Shown: piece by piece, positions 14,555 to 15,196 of the stretch
Position numbering within the stretch: the first letter of the stretch is position 1
Layout: each line of letters begins with the position of its first letter
Source: Litorimonas sp964565335
GTDB taxonomy: Bacteria > Pseudomonadota > Alphaproteobacteria > Caulobacterales > Maricaulaceae
Direction: 5' to 3'
NCBI GenBank assembly: GCA_964565335.1
Contig: CAZMEN010000065.1
Coordinates: 1-15,196 of the forward strand
Length of the DNA: 15,196 nt
The notes under the pieces: model-generated
Seen by the model: only the letters and a program-made list of their open reading frames with translations
Database searches by the model: none
What the model was told of the DNA's origin: nothing
Made by a program: the position numbers and the translations under genes

Positions 14555-15028
14555 TTACGTGAGGACCACCGGACAGCCGAGCTTATTGGAGGCATCTGTA
14601 ATGTTGCGAGCCGCCTGACTGCTGGGTTTCAAGCCATCCAACACTAATGCGCCGCCTTGGTAGACGGCTTGGTTTGTGGCGGTGTTGACCGCGATTTGCC
14701 CAGCCGTACTGCTGATGCCGGCTCCGCCTATAGCCGCTCCGGCGAAACCGGCCAAAGTCGCCAGACCGACCGACGTCAAAAACTGTGATCCGCCGCCACT
14801 GGGTTTTATTTGGGATTTATAGGCTTGCGCATTCGCATAAAACTTCACGCAAACAGGGTCAGCGGCCGAGCGCCCTATATTGCCATCCGCGTCAGGAAAA
14901 GCCTTATTCATCTCCGCTTGTGAAAGGCCCGAATAGAGGGTTTGCGTGGCCGGCGGCATTGTTGCGCAAGCCGAGACCATAACCAATGTAGTAGAAATAG
15001 CGGTTAGGCGCATAAAAATATTAGACAT
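14555..15028 (-). CDS. Small outer-membrane-type lipoprotein, unknown function
   Basis: The 157-residue precursor has a lipoprotein signal peptide ending VMVSAC, with C21 as the lipidated cysteine. The following residues (ATMPP) contain no Asp at +2, so outer-membrane sorting is likely. The mature protein has a polar region with two further cysteines (PVCVKFYAN and LGCPVVLT) that could form a disulfide, and a glycine/alanine-rich stretch (LATLAGFAGAAIGGAGISS, about 88-106) resembling glycine-zipper segments that associate with membranes. I chose ATG 15028 because AGAGG lies seven bases upstream; an ATG at 15043 would place that site inside the gene. It follows the xylose-isomerase-like gene by about 110 bases on the same strand. 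The family is not recognised. Confidence 0.78.
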   Translation of the reverse strand: MSNIFMRLTAISTTLVMVSACATMPPATQTLYSGLSQAEMNKAFPDADGNIGRSAADPVCVKFYANAQAYKSQIKPSGGGSQFLTSVGLATLAGFAGAAIGGAGISSTAGQIAVNTATNQAVYQGGALVLDGLKPSSQAARNITDASNKLGCPVVLT

Positions 15029-15137
15029 AATCAGACCTCTCATTCAGCCAAATCTGATTAGAAGCCCGAGCTTGAATAGAGGCTGAATAGGAAAACATGC
15101 CCTTACCAAGAGGCACCCGCGCAACGGCAGATAAATT

Positions 15138-15196
15138 TTACTTCACAGCTTGGGTTACAATATTTTCCAGTAATTCCTGACGGCCAGAAACTGGGT
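15138..15196 (-). CDS. xylA: C-terminal end of probable xylose isomerase
   Basis: Only the last 18 residues are in the window, reading PVSGRQELLENIVTQAVK followed by TAA at 15138-15140. The SGRQE-LEN motif is the characteristic C-terminus of xylose isomerase (XylA), which interconverts D-xylose and D-xylulose. The rest lies beyond the right edge. The call rests on this short motif alone, so another sugar isomerase of the same fold is possible. Confidence 0.55.
   Translation of the reverse strand, partial: PVSGRQELLENIVTQAVK

Overview
The window looks like chromosomal DNA of a free-living alphaproteobacterium. Protein similarity and gene content suggest the Caulobacterales/Maricaulales/Hyphomonadales side, but this is inference because no rRNA or phylogenetic marker is complete. 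The sequence is a draft: a 10-N scaffold gap lies inside one gene (4222-4231), and another gene carries a one-base frameshift. I saw no tRNA, rRNA, insertion sequence, CRISPR array or phage gene, and no gene-free stretch above about 140 bases.

Layout. (1) 3-377 (+): the 3' end of dnaJ. (2) 379-1285 (-): an A+T-rich cassette of a secreted avidin-family (biotin-binding) protein followed by two tiny two-helix membrane proteins whose genes overlap. (3) 1343-1846 (+): an unrecognised membrane protein that runs tail-to-tail into an NhaC-type Na+/H+ antiporter (1826-3304, -). (4) 3445-5750 (-): a two-gene operon of a membrane-anchored SMP-30/strictosidine-synthase-like beta-propeller and a saccharopine-dehydrogenase-like oxidoreductase, closed by a rho-independent terminator at 3381-3412. 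(5) 5885-11890 (+): a tight six-gene arginine succinyltransferase (AST) operon: astA, astB, an M20 metallopeptidase, astD, a DUF4262 protein and a glyoxalase-fold protein. (6) 11903-14450 (-): a small conserved hypothetical, a secreted COG1228 amidohydrolase split by a frameshift, and an M50-family membrane metalloprotease. (7) 14555-15196 (-): a small lipoprotein and the last residues of what looks like xylose isomerase.

How the genes fit together. AstA succinylates arginine, AstB removes the guanidino group as ammonia and CO2, and AstD oxidises succinylglutamate semialdehyde to succinylglutamate. The aminotransferase step (astC) and the usual M14-family desuccinylase (astE) are absent from the operon. 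An M20 enzyme closely resembling carboxypeptidase G2, which cleaves N-acyl-glutamates, sits between astB and astD and is translationally coupled to astB. It is the obvious candidate for the missing last step, N-succinylglutamate to glutamate plus succinate. The nearby secreted amidohydrolase belongs to a family that includes peptidases releasing C-terminal Arg/Lys, so it might supply arginine to this pathway if the frameshift is a sequencing error.

The observations I rate highest are the M20 enzyme as a non-orthologous AstE, the avidin plus two-membrane-protein cassette, the undescribed DUF4262 and glyoxalase tail of the AST operon, and a hairpin that buries the Shine-Dalgarno sequence of the M50 protease gene.
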